A stretch of DNA of 20,543 bases from Pinguiococcus pyrenoidosus (GCA_019677205.1 JAAMXY010000732.1:1-20543); one strand, 5' to 3'. Counted from the stretch's first letter, positions 1 through 9,471 are shown. Made by a program: numbers and translations. The notes: a model not told the origin generated them from the letters alone.

Positions 1-471
1 GTCTCCAGGATCGGAATTCTAGCACTCTCCAACCGCTCCTCCTTTGACCGAATGTGTTGCGACAACGCCTCCGAACCTCGAGGGGCGTTTCTTTCCATCC
101 AATGAAAATGAAAATGGAAATGAAAATGGAAATGGGAATGAAATTAAAAATGAAATTGAAATTTAAAATGAAAATGAAAATGAAAATGAACACAGGGCAA
201 AATCAGAAATGGGTTCCGGACCTTCCCGGACCAATCTCAAATATTCTCGTTGTCTGTCCAGTATGTTCTCCTTTATCTTGCGCAACGCGCCGCCTACGCG
301 CGTCTCTACCTTGGAGGCCACCGTGACTTTGCAGACATGCTGTCCAGATCCAGCATTCCATGCGCAGCCATGAGACCCTTGTGCTGTGGCGGACTGCTGC
401 TGGTGCTGGAGACGCTGTCGCGGCCGCTCGGAGACCCTGATGCTTGATCCAGGCTCGGCAGCTTTGCTCCC
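1..471. other. left-edge non-coding stretch
   Basis: I see no supportable gene here. Open frames exist on both strands, but they cross a simple repeat (102-190) and show no recognisable family motif. The region just before 472 has no clear earlier exon of the oxygenase-like sequence that follows. Confidence 0.5.
102..190 (+). repeat. ATGAAA/ATGGAA hexamer microsatellite
   Basis: About fifteen imperfect copies of a 6-nt unit (ATGAAA, with ATGGAA, ATTAAA and TTTAAA variants) lie in tandem. Translated, it gives alternating Met-Lys, which is a composition artefact and not a protein signal. Confidence 0.9.
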
Positions 472-1277
472 ATGCATGGCTCCCCAGGGCCCCTTCTGAT
501 GTCTGGCAGCTTCCGAGTGGACGGTCCCCAGGGGAGCTACGCGCGCAATGGCCCAAATCCGCTGGTACCGGTGGGGCACTGGTTCGACGTGGATCCCCTG
601 GAGGGTGGTCCAGCGAACACTGCCATTGGCGTGGACGAGAGTCAGCGAGCAATCTACGCGCTTGCGGAATCGAGCCGACCTTTCCAAGCCGAGATTGACC
701 GTGAGGGGAGAATCACCTCCCAAGGCTTTGAGAGCTGTAACGGAAGCTTGCGGCATGCCGCCTCTGCCCCTTCAACGTACGACGCCCAATCGCGCGAGTT
801 CTTGCTCCTCGGCTACGACATTGAGTCGAGCGAAAGAGACGCATCTTTCTGGACCATAGGCAGTGATGGAGAGGATGGACAGTTGCAGCATGCTATCGAC
901 GTCAAACTTGCATGGAAAACCTTCATGCACACCCTCAACGCGTTCCGCGTCGATGAACATCGATCGCATTCCTCTAACCGCAATGAGGCTTGACCGCTCC
1001 TCGATGGACTTTGACATGCTTCAAGACGTCGAGAAGGCGCCCAGCTTCCTGTGGCAGTGGGAGATGGACCACCGCGCCGAAGGAAGGCGCCGCGTGCGCG
1101 AAGATGGCGGATACCTGCTTGGCTTCGCGACGAATGTGACGAGCATGACGTCGTCTTTCGTCGTGCTTGACGCCAAGAAGTTTTCATCGGATCCTGTTGC
1201 GATCGCTGAGCTACCCCGTCGCATTCCCCCGCGGCTTTCACGGTCGGTGGATCCGCAAGGAGCTCATGCGAAGCTGA
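472..1277 (+). pseudogene. collapsed carotenoid cleavage oxygenase (RPE65/CCD family) pseudogene
   Basis: Family blocks appear in the right order but far too close together. They are YARNGPNP followed by HWFD; an NTAIG...ALAE block like the family NT..h...lLAL.E block; FLLLGYD; FMHTLNAF like the family FH..NA(Y/F) iron-ligand block; EDGGYLLGF; a VVLDAKKF...PVA...LPRR block; and finally GFHGRWI, which holds the last iron-ligand His. The frame changes once between about 930 and 1000, and again by one base in the CCCCC run near 1226-1230. After that second shift, GFHGRWIRKELMRS and a stop at 1275-1277 are read. The total is near 265 codons, against about 480-600 for working enzymes. The first ligand block (normally aHpk.D) reads SAPSTYD with no His, and the MHD ligand block is missing or fused into FMHTLNAF. 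Working members cleave carotenoids or related polyenes with Fe(II) and O2. This copy should not. An alternative is a badly assembled real gene. Confidence 0.65.
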
Positions 1278-1575
1278 CTCGGGAAGGCTTGATTCGGTGT
1301 GCCTGCGAGACCACTACACACTATACACAACACGAGGACAGTGAAGCCATAGATCTATGGACCCAAGGAGACAAGAAGACGGAAGAGAGATGAGTTGGGC
1401 TGCCCGAGAAAGAGAGAGGGCACCCAGATTCTCTGGAGGGGGTATCGTCGGGGGCATAAAAGATGCGAGAGCCCGTCACTGATCGCCTCCACCGTCTTCA
1501 TGAATGAACTAGCATCTTCCTTGCTTCACTGCTCAGTCCGTATGATGTAGCGCCCTTCTTCCCCCGCTTTTTGGT

Positions 1576-2954
<1,379 letters not shown>

Positions 2955-3129
2955 CGCTCCTTCGTGTTGCAACGACGCGTTTGGATAAAGAGACCGGTGC
3001 CACAAAGAGCCTCGCGAAGCGTACGCAAACGCGCGTTTTCTACGGTGCACGTCGAGATCTGCAGAAGACTTCCGAGACAGACGGACTGCCTTCCAGATCG
3101 CTCTTGTGACGGATGGAGCGAGTCGGTCT

Positions 3130-3242
3130 TGAGTGTTTCGTTTCGCGTTTCAGGTTTTTTCGAAGTTTTGCCTTTTGCGTTTTCCTTTTTTTCTTGAAGT
3201 TTTGCTTTTTGCTTTTTGCTTTTCTGCTTTTTGTCTGCTATT
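3130..3242 (+). repeat. pyrimidine-rich simple tract with TTTTGC units
   Basis: T runs are separated by GC or CG, with a short tandem stretch of TTTTTGC at about 3200-3220 and a TTTCGCGTTTC core near 3139-3152. The same TTTCGCGTTTC core, read on the other strand, forms part of the 7-nt array at 4870-4912. Confidence 0.7.
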
Positions 3243-3394
3243 GCATGGCGTTTCTGACGGAGTTCATCCTTTTAGTTTTTGCAAGAGCACGTATACCAGA
3301 CATGCGTCGCGGCGGTGACATCCGGACGAGACGAAGCCATCAACGCGTCTTGGTCCAACCAGCGATCACGCGGCTGGCTTTGGGAGCAGTCTTC

Positions 3395-3480
3395 GCCAAT
3401 GGCAGCTGCTGCCGATGCCCTGCTGCAGCCACCATTGGCCACGAATCAAGCTGGCGCTCACCGAACGGGGCGCCATTGGC
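3395..3480. promoter_or_regulatory. cluster of three CCAAT-type boxes
   Basis: GCCAATGGC occurs at 3395-3403, CCATTGGCC at 3432-3440 and GCCATTGGC at 3472-3480, spaced 37 and 40 nt. They are nearly palindromic, so each carries CCAAT on one strand and CCA(T)TGG on the other. They lie 200-285 nt upstream of the + start at 3680. The match to an NF-Y (HAP) binding core is established knowledge; a promoter role here is inferred from position and clustering. Confidence 0.4.
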
Positions 3481-3679
3481 CAACGACAACCGATATCCTT
3501 CCGAATCCGTCCGCCGCTGAACCCGTAGCGCTCCCATAGGTAACCCGTATCCGCGGCCGGTGTGGGCCTACCGGGGTACTCAGCGTCCAACGGCGTCGCA
3601 CCGAGAACGCTTTCTCGCTCTCAGTGGATCCATCAAGGGCAGACCTTCCAAGCCGCTCCTGCGCGCCGCTGTTCCGCCC

Positions 3680-4717
3680 ATGCGCTCGCGCTCCGGCTCC
3701 AGGTCGGCACTGCTGCCGCGGGGGCAGGACCTGCGCCTCTTCGGCGTGCTGTGCGTGCTGCTGCTCATCCTGGTGGGCCTGGTGTTCGAGCGACACGACG
3801 CCTACGTCGGCGAACGAGAGGCCGCCACCAGCACGACGGTGGCCGTAGAGCATCTCAAGGGCAAGGACCTCAACATCGTGCGCGCCGTGGTGCCGGAGAC
3901 CCTGGGCACGGACGCGCCGGGAGCGGAAGGCCACGCGGCTCCCGAAGTGAGCTTCGAGGGCGTCGCAGGGCCGGATCCCGAGCCCGTGGCTCAGGAGCCC
4001 ACGCCGGCGCCCACGCCCAAGGATGACCTGCTGTGCCTGTGCATCGTCGTGCGGACGATGCAGGAGCACACGGAGCGCCTGTCCCATCTCGTGGAGTCCC
4101 TCCTGATCTCGGCGCGGCAGACGCCGAGCATCTGCGTTCACATCATGCTGCTGGACGTCAAGCAGGACAATGAAGCCTATGAGAACGACATGCGGAAGTA
4201 CGCGTCGGGCCTCATGGCGAGAGAGAGATTGGCGGACCCGAGGGGCAACTCCACCGTGGAGGTGCTCGAGCCGCCGGCGTTGTCCGCGGCGGACCCCGGC
4301 GCGACCCTGTACGCGGACTGGGCGCGGCGGTACGTGCAGGAACATGAGCAGTGCGACTACATCATGCACACGGCGGGCACGAACTACTACATCTCCACCT
4401 TCACGCTCGTGCTGGAGCCCTTCCTGAAGATGGGCCAGCACATGATCGCCTTCGACTTCGTGACGCACAACCGGGAGGCGTGGGAGATGCAGAGCTCCAC
4501 GAACGTCGTGAGCGTGAAGATGCGCAAGGGATATCTGGACATCGGCGCGGTGGTTCTGAAGCGAGAATTGGTGCAGCGGTCGGAGAACGGCGCCTCGGAG
4601 GGACTCATGGCGAAGACGCTGGCAGGTCGGGACTTCCAGTATGTCAAGAGACTCTCTCGCCTCGTGACGCCGGACGAGATCTCCATGCTTCATAGAACGT
4701 TGCTGGTTCTGCAATAG
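3680..4717 (+). CDS. type II membrane protein, putative Golgi glycosyltransferase-like
   Basis: Single-exon gene of 345 residues. The start at ATG 3680 is chosen because it is the first ATG before the anchor; the frame stays open upstream only with a GTG at 3560. The layout is a short basic N-tail (MRSRSGSRS...), one hydrophobic anchor at about residues 18-37, an acidic/proline stem (about 40-110, ending EPTPAPTPKDD), then a globular domain. That domain has LCIVVRTM, a CDYIMHTAGTNYY block with an NFT-like STFTLVLEPF, FDFVTHN, and RKGYLDIGAVVLKR. The pattern of a strand, then D-Y-I-M-T-x-G-x-N-Y, then a downstream DIGAVV strand resembles GT-A-fold enzymes of algae, but no CAZy family is recognised and there is no clean DxD. 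Tail-to-tail with the claudin-like gene; head-to-head with GDP-fucose synthase. Existence is secure; function is inferred. Confidence 0.8.
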   Translation: MRSRSGSRSALLPRGQDLRLFGVLCVLLLILVGLVFERHDAYVGEREAATSTTVAVEHLKGKDLNIVRAVVPETLGTDAPGAEGHAAPEVSFEGVAGPDPEPVAQEPTPAPTPKDDLLCLCIVVRTMQEHTERLSHLVESLLISARQTPSICVHIMLLDVKQDNEAYENDMRKYASGLMARERLADPRGNSTVEVLEPPALSAADPGATLYADWARRYVQEHEQCDYIMHTAGTNYYISTFTLVLEPFLKMGQHMIAFDFVTHNREAWEMQSSTNVVSVKMRKGYLDIGAVVLKRELVQRSENGASEGLMAKTLAGRDFQYVKRLSRLVTPDEISMLHRTLLVLQ

Positions 4718-5128
4718 GAGGGATCATGAAGAATCGTGTAGACATGAAGTCGAGACGAGACACGGATGCATTAGACAGCCGGAAAGCCGGGAACGCCGGG
4801 AACGCCGGGAACGCCGGGAACGCCGGGAAACCGATAAGTTGAAAAGTTGAAAAGTTGAAAGGTTGAAACGCGGAAACGCGAAACGCGAAACGCGACACGC
4901 GACACGCGAAAACCAACAAGCGAAAAAGCCAAAAAAAGTTTCTCCGCCTTGCAGCGAAGGCGTCGCCAGGCAGCAACCCGATCCATCGCCGATCGAGACG
5001 TCGACTTGACACGATCGGGGGTATTTTCACGCACCTCCAGAAGACGGTTGCAAACTCGCTTTAGTCTTTTCCGCGAACGACACCAGCTTCCTACACTCTT
5101 CCACTACTGCACGCCCCGGAAGCGCGAT
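4718..5128. other. convergent spacer with nested minisatellites
   Basis: This is the tail-to-tail gap between the genes ending at 4717 (+) and 5129 (-). It holds the triple repeat array described separately (4786-4912), then an A-rich stretch with AAAAAAG, and unremarkable sequence to 5128. No gene is supported. Confidence 0.6.
4786..4912 (+). repeat. three consecutive short tandem arrays with different units
   Basis: Array 1 (4786-4830) has four exact copies of GCCGGGAAC plus GCCGGGAAA. Array 2 (about 4838-4869) has GTTGAAAA twice, then GTTGAAAG and GTTGAAAC. Array 3 (about 4870-4912) has 7-nt GCGAAAC-type units with GCGACAC variants. The arrays abut with almost no unique sequence between them, and each later unit shares its GAAA or GAAAC end with the previous one, suggesting stepwise birth by slippage. 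Confidence 0.93.
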
Positions 5129-6117
5129 CTACACAGCGGTCCAGGTGGTGCCGAAGTAAGTTCGCTTCATGGAGAAGATCATGCCAGTCACCGTAGCGAA
5201 CAGGCTGCAGGGGAGAGGGCGAGGGCACGAGCGAAGGGACAAGCGAGTTAGCCTCGTGCGATGGAGGGAAAAACCGGCTGCGGGGGCCTGCAATGGCCCG
5301 CAATCCCAGGATCCTCTTACCTGGCCACGAAGGCGGCCGCCGCCAAGCTGAAGCTGGTGCCGAGGTTGGTGTCCAGCGAGATGCTCAATGGCGCCGCCGC
5401 GGTGTTGGCCAGGAAGGCGTTGATGACGTCCTCGTAGTTGTCCTCGGCGATGCTGCCGAACTCGGCACCGACTCCGACGGAGATCAAGAGGAAGAAGGTG
5501 GCGAGGCCGAGGAAGAACACGGCGGAGGGCAGCTTGACGCGGCGGGACGGTCGCACCATCGCGCCGTTCGCGAAGAACATGAGGCCGCCCAGCGTGAGGA
5601 ACACGAAGGCGAGGATGAGCAGGGCCGAGATGGCGCCCACGGTCTCGCAGGCGTCCTCGTCGAAGCCCAGGTAGTTCCGCGCCTGGCCCGACGGGTTGGG
5701 CTGGTTGCACTTGTACACCACGATGCCGTCCTCCGGCAGCGCGCGCAGGCCGGCGTTGTCGGCGCCGAGCGCGCCCTCGAAGTCGTCGTCCACCTGCTGC
5801 AGCGGGATGAGCGCCCCGGCGGTGTCCGTCTTCAGCGCGACGACCTCCTCCGCACGGTACAAGCCCAGGTGCGTGATGACCTCCGCCGTCCTGTCGGCCC
5901 CTCCCAGCACCACGATGTCCGTGCCCGAGGAGATGTCAATCTTCAGCTCCACCCAGTCGTTGGTGCCCAGCGCGCTGATGGTCATGAGGAACGCGATGAC
6001 GGCCAGGCCAAACACGACCATCTCGATGGGCACCACGCCGCAGAAGTAGCCCGTGGTCTTGGACGGCCGCGTCACCAGCGTGTTGGCCGGCCCTCCGGAG
6101 GGGCACGAGCAACCCAT
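5129..6117 (-). CDS. four-transmembrane claudin-like membrane protein
   Basis: Two exons, 6117-5321 and 5204-5129, joined across a 116-nt intron (CCAG|GTAAGAG ... CCCCTGCAG|C). Together they give 290 residues. The start ATG at 6117 lies in a good context (AAGATGGG), with no better ATG nearby. Predicted helices: about 30-52, 160-184, 196-217 and 253-277, the last created only by splicing. The first outside loop is long (about 108 residues) with Trp55, a GLY at 85-87, and Cys137 and Cys157; the second loop is about 36 residues. This layout (W, GLW-like, C, C; four helices) recalls the claudin/PMP22/SUR7 superfamily, but the identity is too weak to name a family. The N-terminus MGCSC would suit myristoylation and palmitoylation. 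The C-terminal tail is short (MKRTYFGTTWTAV). Function unknown; a membrane organiser is a guess. Confidence 0.85.
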
Positions 6118-6605
6118 CTTGGCCAAAGCGCTGCTTCCACTCGAGCGATTGAACGGCCAAAGGCGCGCGCGTCCGAACCGCAACGCGTTAACACTGGCCA
6201 AAAACTGCGCCTCGCAGCGTCGCACCGCGCCTGTGCCACAGCTGGACAACGCGCGCGGAGGTGTTTCAAACGGGTGTGTCGCCCAGTGAGAAGGGTGGGA
6301 TCTTGGAATGTGAAAGACTTTAATCTGCACCTCCAGCCAATCGGGGCCCTTGCCGATGTACGTCGAGGTTCTTCGCCGAGACGCGCACGGCTGCCTCCCC
6401 TGTGGCACAGCCGCTCAGGAGCTATCGCCAGGACCGTTACTGGTGGATCAGGCAATTGGAGCATGAGCCCGAAATTACATTCCCGCAGCTTCTTCGAACA
6501 ACGTTTTGGCGAGAACGATCTCCAAAACCGCGGTCTTGCCTTACACGCGTGGGATAGCGAGCCGAGACGATGAGCGCTCGGTCCAATCACGGGGGGCGGG
6601 TGAGA

Positions 6606-7037
6606 TCAGGGAGTCCCCTGGTTGGGAGGATCCGTTGGCCGTTGGTACTTCGGACTGGGTACTGCCGCGCGTGGTCTGTCGGTGCACAGTTGCGACGGTA
6701 CCGGAACGAGCGAAAGCTTGGTGTCGTGAAGCTTGGTGCCGTCGAAGATGGAGCCTTGGCCGGCCTTGGAGTACGAGTACTTCCATACGTCCCATCCTCC
6801 TCCTCCTCCTCCTCCTCTTCCTCTTCTTCCTCCTCCTCCTGCCTCCTGCCTCCTCCTCCTCTTCTTGCTTCCTCCTCTTGTGGCTGCTGCTGCTGCACCA
6901 CGTCCTTTCCCTCTGCCTCCTCCTCCTCGTTGCTTGTCTTCTTGGCGTCGCTTGCTGGCCATCTTGCGCTTTCGCGACTTCTTCAACTTCTTCCTGCGCT
7001 TAGGCTTGGCCTGCTCTTCCTCCTCCTCCAGCTCCAC
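6606..7037 (-). CDS. doubtful terminal exon, Lys/Arg/Gly-rich protein
   Basis: A possible last exon preceded by a good acceptor (TGCTGCTTCTAG|GTGGAG at 7038-7039) and ending in a stop at 6606. It would encode about 143 residues: an acidic start (VELEEEEEQ), a basic nuclear-signal-like stretch (KPKRRKKLKKSRKRK), an RG/GG-rich segment made by the microsatellite, then a normal-looking tail with WDVWKYSYSKAGQGSIFDG and TKLHDTKLSLV. Favouring it, third positions in the tail are mostly C or G and lysine is nearly always AAG. Against it, there is no clear upstream exon with a start codon, no family match, and strong low complexity. If real, it would break the strict strand alternation of the window. 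Confidence 0.3.
   Translation of the reverse strand: MELEEEEEQAKPKRRKKLKKSRKRKMASKRRQEDKQRGGGGRGKGRGAAAAATRGGSKKRRRRQEAGGGGRRGRGGGGGGGWDVWKYSYSKAGQGSIFDGTKLHDTKLSLVPVPSQLCTDRPRAAVPSPKYQRPTDPPNQGTP
6795..6879 (+). repeat. TCC/TTC trinucleotide microsatellite
   Basis: Pyrimidine-only tandem TCC with TTC interruptions, broken by GCC and GCCTCCTGCC. On the minus strand it is a polypurine GGA/GAA tract giving Gly, Arg or Glu runs depending on frame. Such mirror-like polypurine tracts can form triplex DNA; nothing more is seen here. Confidence 0.9.
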
Positions 7038-7061
7038 CTAGAAGCAGCAGACTGCTCGTGA

Positions 7062-7153
7062 CGCTCCGGAGCGCCTTTCCCGGAACGCTCCGGCGTGGTG
7101 CTCCGGACGCTCCAGGGTAGGTTGGTGGGGGATCCTTTTCCGAAACGCTCCGG
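7062..7153. promoter_or_regulatory. CGCTCCGG motif cluster
   Basis: CGCTCCGG occurs at 7062-7069, 7086-7093 and 7146-7153, and GCTCCGGACGCTCC at 7100-7113. The first copy is inside a 12-nt perfect palindrome, CGCTCCGGAGCG. Four related 7-8 nt words in 92 nt of a divergent spacer suggests a binding-site cluster or an old repeat. No known factor is assigned. Confidence 0.3.
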
Positions 7154-7759
7154 CTTGGTTTCGGAAGCCAACGACCACGGAAATGAGAAATTGGTTCCTC
7201 CGGCCCAATGCGCTGACGTCTTCAGGCGGCTGCCGTGCGCGGATTGGCCGCTTCCAGAACATTCGCTGCCAGGAGGGCGTTTTGTTCGCTTCCGGATCAG
7301 CAGATCGCACGTTCGAGAGTTGCCCTTATTCCTGCATGGCATGCGCAAGCTAAGCCCCAATCCGCCCTGTAGCCCGGCTCGGGGCTGGCGTTCCAGGTTG
7401 AGCAGACATCCGGCGGCTTTCCGCGCGCCTGTTGCTTCGCTGTTGGCGCTTCTGGACACCGCTTTCGCGTCGAGCCCCGCGCCCGCGCCTCCCAAAGCCA
7501 CTGGTGCGCGAACGAAGCCAGCGAAGCCCCTCTCCGCGCGGAGAAAGTGCCTCGCTGCGGCGGTGCAGCTCTGGCGCACTTGAGGCTTGCGCGTTCTGCT
7601 GCTTCGCCCGGATCGCCGCGCAGGCCACGGGCAAACGCCTCTCGAAACCGCAGCGGAAGCTCCTCTCGATACACCGGACACCGCGTCTCGCGCGAGTTCG
7701 GGCGCCACTGACCTGTGCGGTGAGGCCGTCGGACGGCTGGGTTCGCGGCCTCGCACAGC

Positions 7760-8913
7760 ATGCCGCACTCCGGCCTGCAGAGCATCTCTGGGCGCCAGAA
7801 CGGCGCCAATGGCCACCGAAGTCGCGCGCAGCGCAAGAAGAGCGCTTCCAAGGGCACGTCCGGCGCGAATAGAAACCTGGAGAACGAGGCGGCGGAGGGA
7901 CCGCGCGCGCCGAGCGCCGCGACAAACCGCAGGGGACTTCAGAGCGGCAGTGGCAAAGCGAATTCCAACGCGAACGGCGCGCACTTGGCACCCAAGTCCA
8001 GTGCAGCCGAGCCGAGCTTCGTGAAGAAGGCGCACAAGAAGCATCGGGGCCAGAACTATCGTCACTCCCAGCCCAACGGAGACGCCCTGCCGACGAGCAA
8101 CTTCTCCACAATGAGCCTGGACGGCGGCGAGCGGCGTCGGAGAGGGACGGGCAAGAGGCAGCAAGGCAACCACGGCCAGGGGATGATCCCGGCGCATCTG
8201 CAACATGCACCACGGAGGGGTTACGAGGCCTTTGCGCCCCGGCCTTTCCCAAGCGGCCCCGAGGGCATGCCGCCCGCCGCGTACAACTTGCCAGTGCTTC
8301 CCATGGCGGCGCCGGGCATGATCGCGCAGCCGATTTCCTCTGGCCAGCTCTTCATGCCGGTGATGTACATGGGCGTTCCCGTGCCCAACTGCGTGACGCC
8401 GCCCCTGGGAGTGCAGCCGCGGCGCTTTGAGATCATGATCGACAGTGCCAAGGAGAAGTCGTTTCACCGCGACGACGAGGTAGCGGGCATGGCGGAGCAC
8501 ACCACGATAAGTCCGTACAGCAGTAGCTGCGCGAGCACCGCGTCGGACGCGTCGGATGAGGAGGACTCGCTCAAGGAGCAGGGGGAGGTGTTTGAGGAAT
8601 CGGACGAGGACCGGAGGCTCGTAGAAGCCATAGAAGCAGCGTATCGGAAGGCCGACGAGGAGCTAAGTAAGTGGTCCACCCATGAAAACATGTTGCTGAG
8701 GGTGCTCGACGAAAGCCAGGGCCATGGCAAGGGGCTGACGAGCGCTCTCCTCGCTTCGCTTTCCTTTTCCCCTTTTCCACAGCACGCCACGCGGAGCGAT
8801 CGAAAGAGAAAGCGACGCGGCGATGGTTGGAAAACAGGAATCGTGAGCAGCAGATGCAGAAGAATGCGCCTAGAAGCGCTGCACCGGCACCACAGAACAC
8901 GACGGCACTGTAA
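7760..8913 (+). CDS. unknown disordered protein with charged C-terminal helix
   Basis: Two exons, 7760-8666 and 8783-8913, joined across a 116-nt intron (CTAA|GTAAGTGG ... CTTTTCCACAG|CACG) to give 345 residues. The family is not recognised. The N-terminal 140 residues are polar and basic (QRKKSASKG, VKKAHKKHRGQ, GERRRRGTGKRQ). A Pro/Met-rich, fairly hydrophobic middle (about 173-220: NLPVLPMAAPG, LFMPVMYMGVPVP) follows. Then comes RRFEIMIDSAKEKSFHRDDEV and a Ser/Asp/Glu-rich segment (TASDASDEEDS, EESDEDRRLVEA). Last is a strongly charged likely helix that continues across the splice junction (AYRKADEEL, then HAERSKEKATRRWLENRNREQQMQ). Third positions are mainly G or C, supporting coding. The ATG at 7760 is the first in this frame, but an upstream exon is possible. 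RNA or chromatin binding would fit the composition but is only a guess. Confidence 0.75.
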
Positions 8914-9449
8914 CGCTTCGACCTTGCGGCGAAGCAGACACCGTGATTTTGGTCTGAGTGGACATACATGTTTACTTCCCCTTTTTGCATGGGCCCGAAG
9001 CGTATTGGTGCATAACAAGTAAGGGGAAACGGGGGATGCGGATACCGAGGGACAGCAGCATTGGGCGAGGCGGCAGAACGCCCTTCGTCGCGGAGCACAC
9101 GCAGTCAACCAGTCGCGCATTCCCGCACTTCCGCAGGGTTTTTTTTTTGAATGTAGACGGTGAAGGTGGCAGCGGGCATGAGGTGTGGGCAGTACTGAGT
9201 GATGAAGTTGGGGTGAGATCAGCGGCGATATGATACGTTACAAATCATAAGATGTTAGAATCTCTCGAGCGCGGAGAAGGCGGCAGGTCATGAAGCGATC
9301 GGCATGCCTCCACTTCCGGTGCTTGGCTTTGGACTGTGTCGTGAAATTGGGAAGAAGAAAAGTGGATAAGAGTGGCGAGAAGATCCGACTCTTCCACTGG
9401 CTTTCGGATGAAACAAAGAAGTATTCAGAATAGCAAGACAGCAAGGTAT

Positions 9450-9471
9450 GCAGCAATATAAAAGTTGCTGC
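9450..9471. other. perfect 7-bp inverted repeat with AT-rich loop
   Basis: GCAGCAA, an 8-nt spacer TATAAAAG, then TTGCTGC. The stem is exact and the spacer resembles a TATA box (ATATAAAAG). It lies in the middle of a convergent spacer, about 380 nt from the nearest stop codon. It could be a structured 3' element, a cryptic promoter or chance. Confidence 0.6.

Larger units (their letters stand above)
2955..3679. other. divergent spacer, GDP-fucose synthase / putative glycosyltransferase
   Basis: This spacer contains the 5' flanks of two oppositely directed genes. It holds a T-rich, C/G-spaced tract at about 3130-3240 (TTTTTGC-type units) and a cluster of three CCAAT-type 9-mers at 3395-3480. 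No protein family motif is seen. An open frame in phase with the + gene runs upstream of 3680, but the nearest extension begins with GTG at 3560. Confidence 0.6.
6118..7759. other. long divergent spacer between the claudin-like and unknown genes
   Basis: About 1.6 kb between two start codons. It contains a TCC/GGA microsatellite, a cluster of CGCTCCGG motifs (7062-7153), CCAAT-type matches (for example CCAATCGG near 6335 and CCAATCACGG near 6577) and one doubtful minus-strand exon (6606-7037). Several long open frames occur on both strands, as expected in GC-rich DNA. None shows a family motif. Confidence 0.5.

Noticed and set aside
54-326. Met/Lys-rich small protein over the ATGAAA repeat
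   Set aside because: Product of a simple repeat; no other support.
3458-4714. Long minus-strand open frame (about 418 codons) opposite the membrane protein gene
   Set aside because: It mirrors the + gene almost exactly, is His/Arg/Leu-rich as expected from antisense of GC3-rich codons, and has no motif. The + frame has an anchor, stem and normal composition.
5293-6573. Long plus-strand open frame (about 426 codons) across the claudin-like gene
   Set aside because: It is antisense to a spliced four-helix protein with good donor and acceptor. Its product is His/Gln/Arg/Val-rich antisense-type composition.
6983-8500. Minus-strand open frame of about 505 codons
   Set aside because: It overlaps the + two-exon gene at 7760-8913, is Arg/Ala/Gly-rich without motifs, and lacks matching splice structure. 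GC-rich DNA commonly leaves such frames open.
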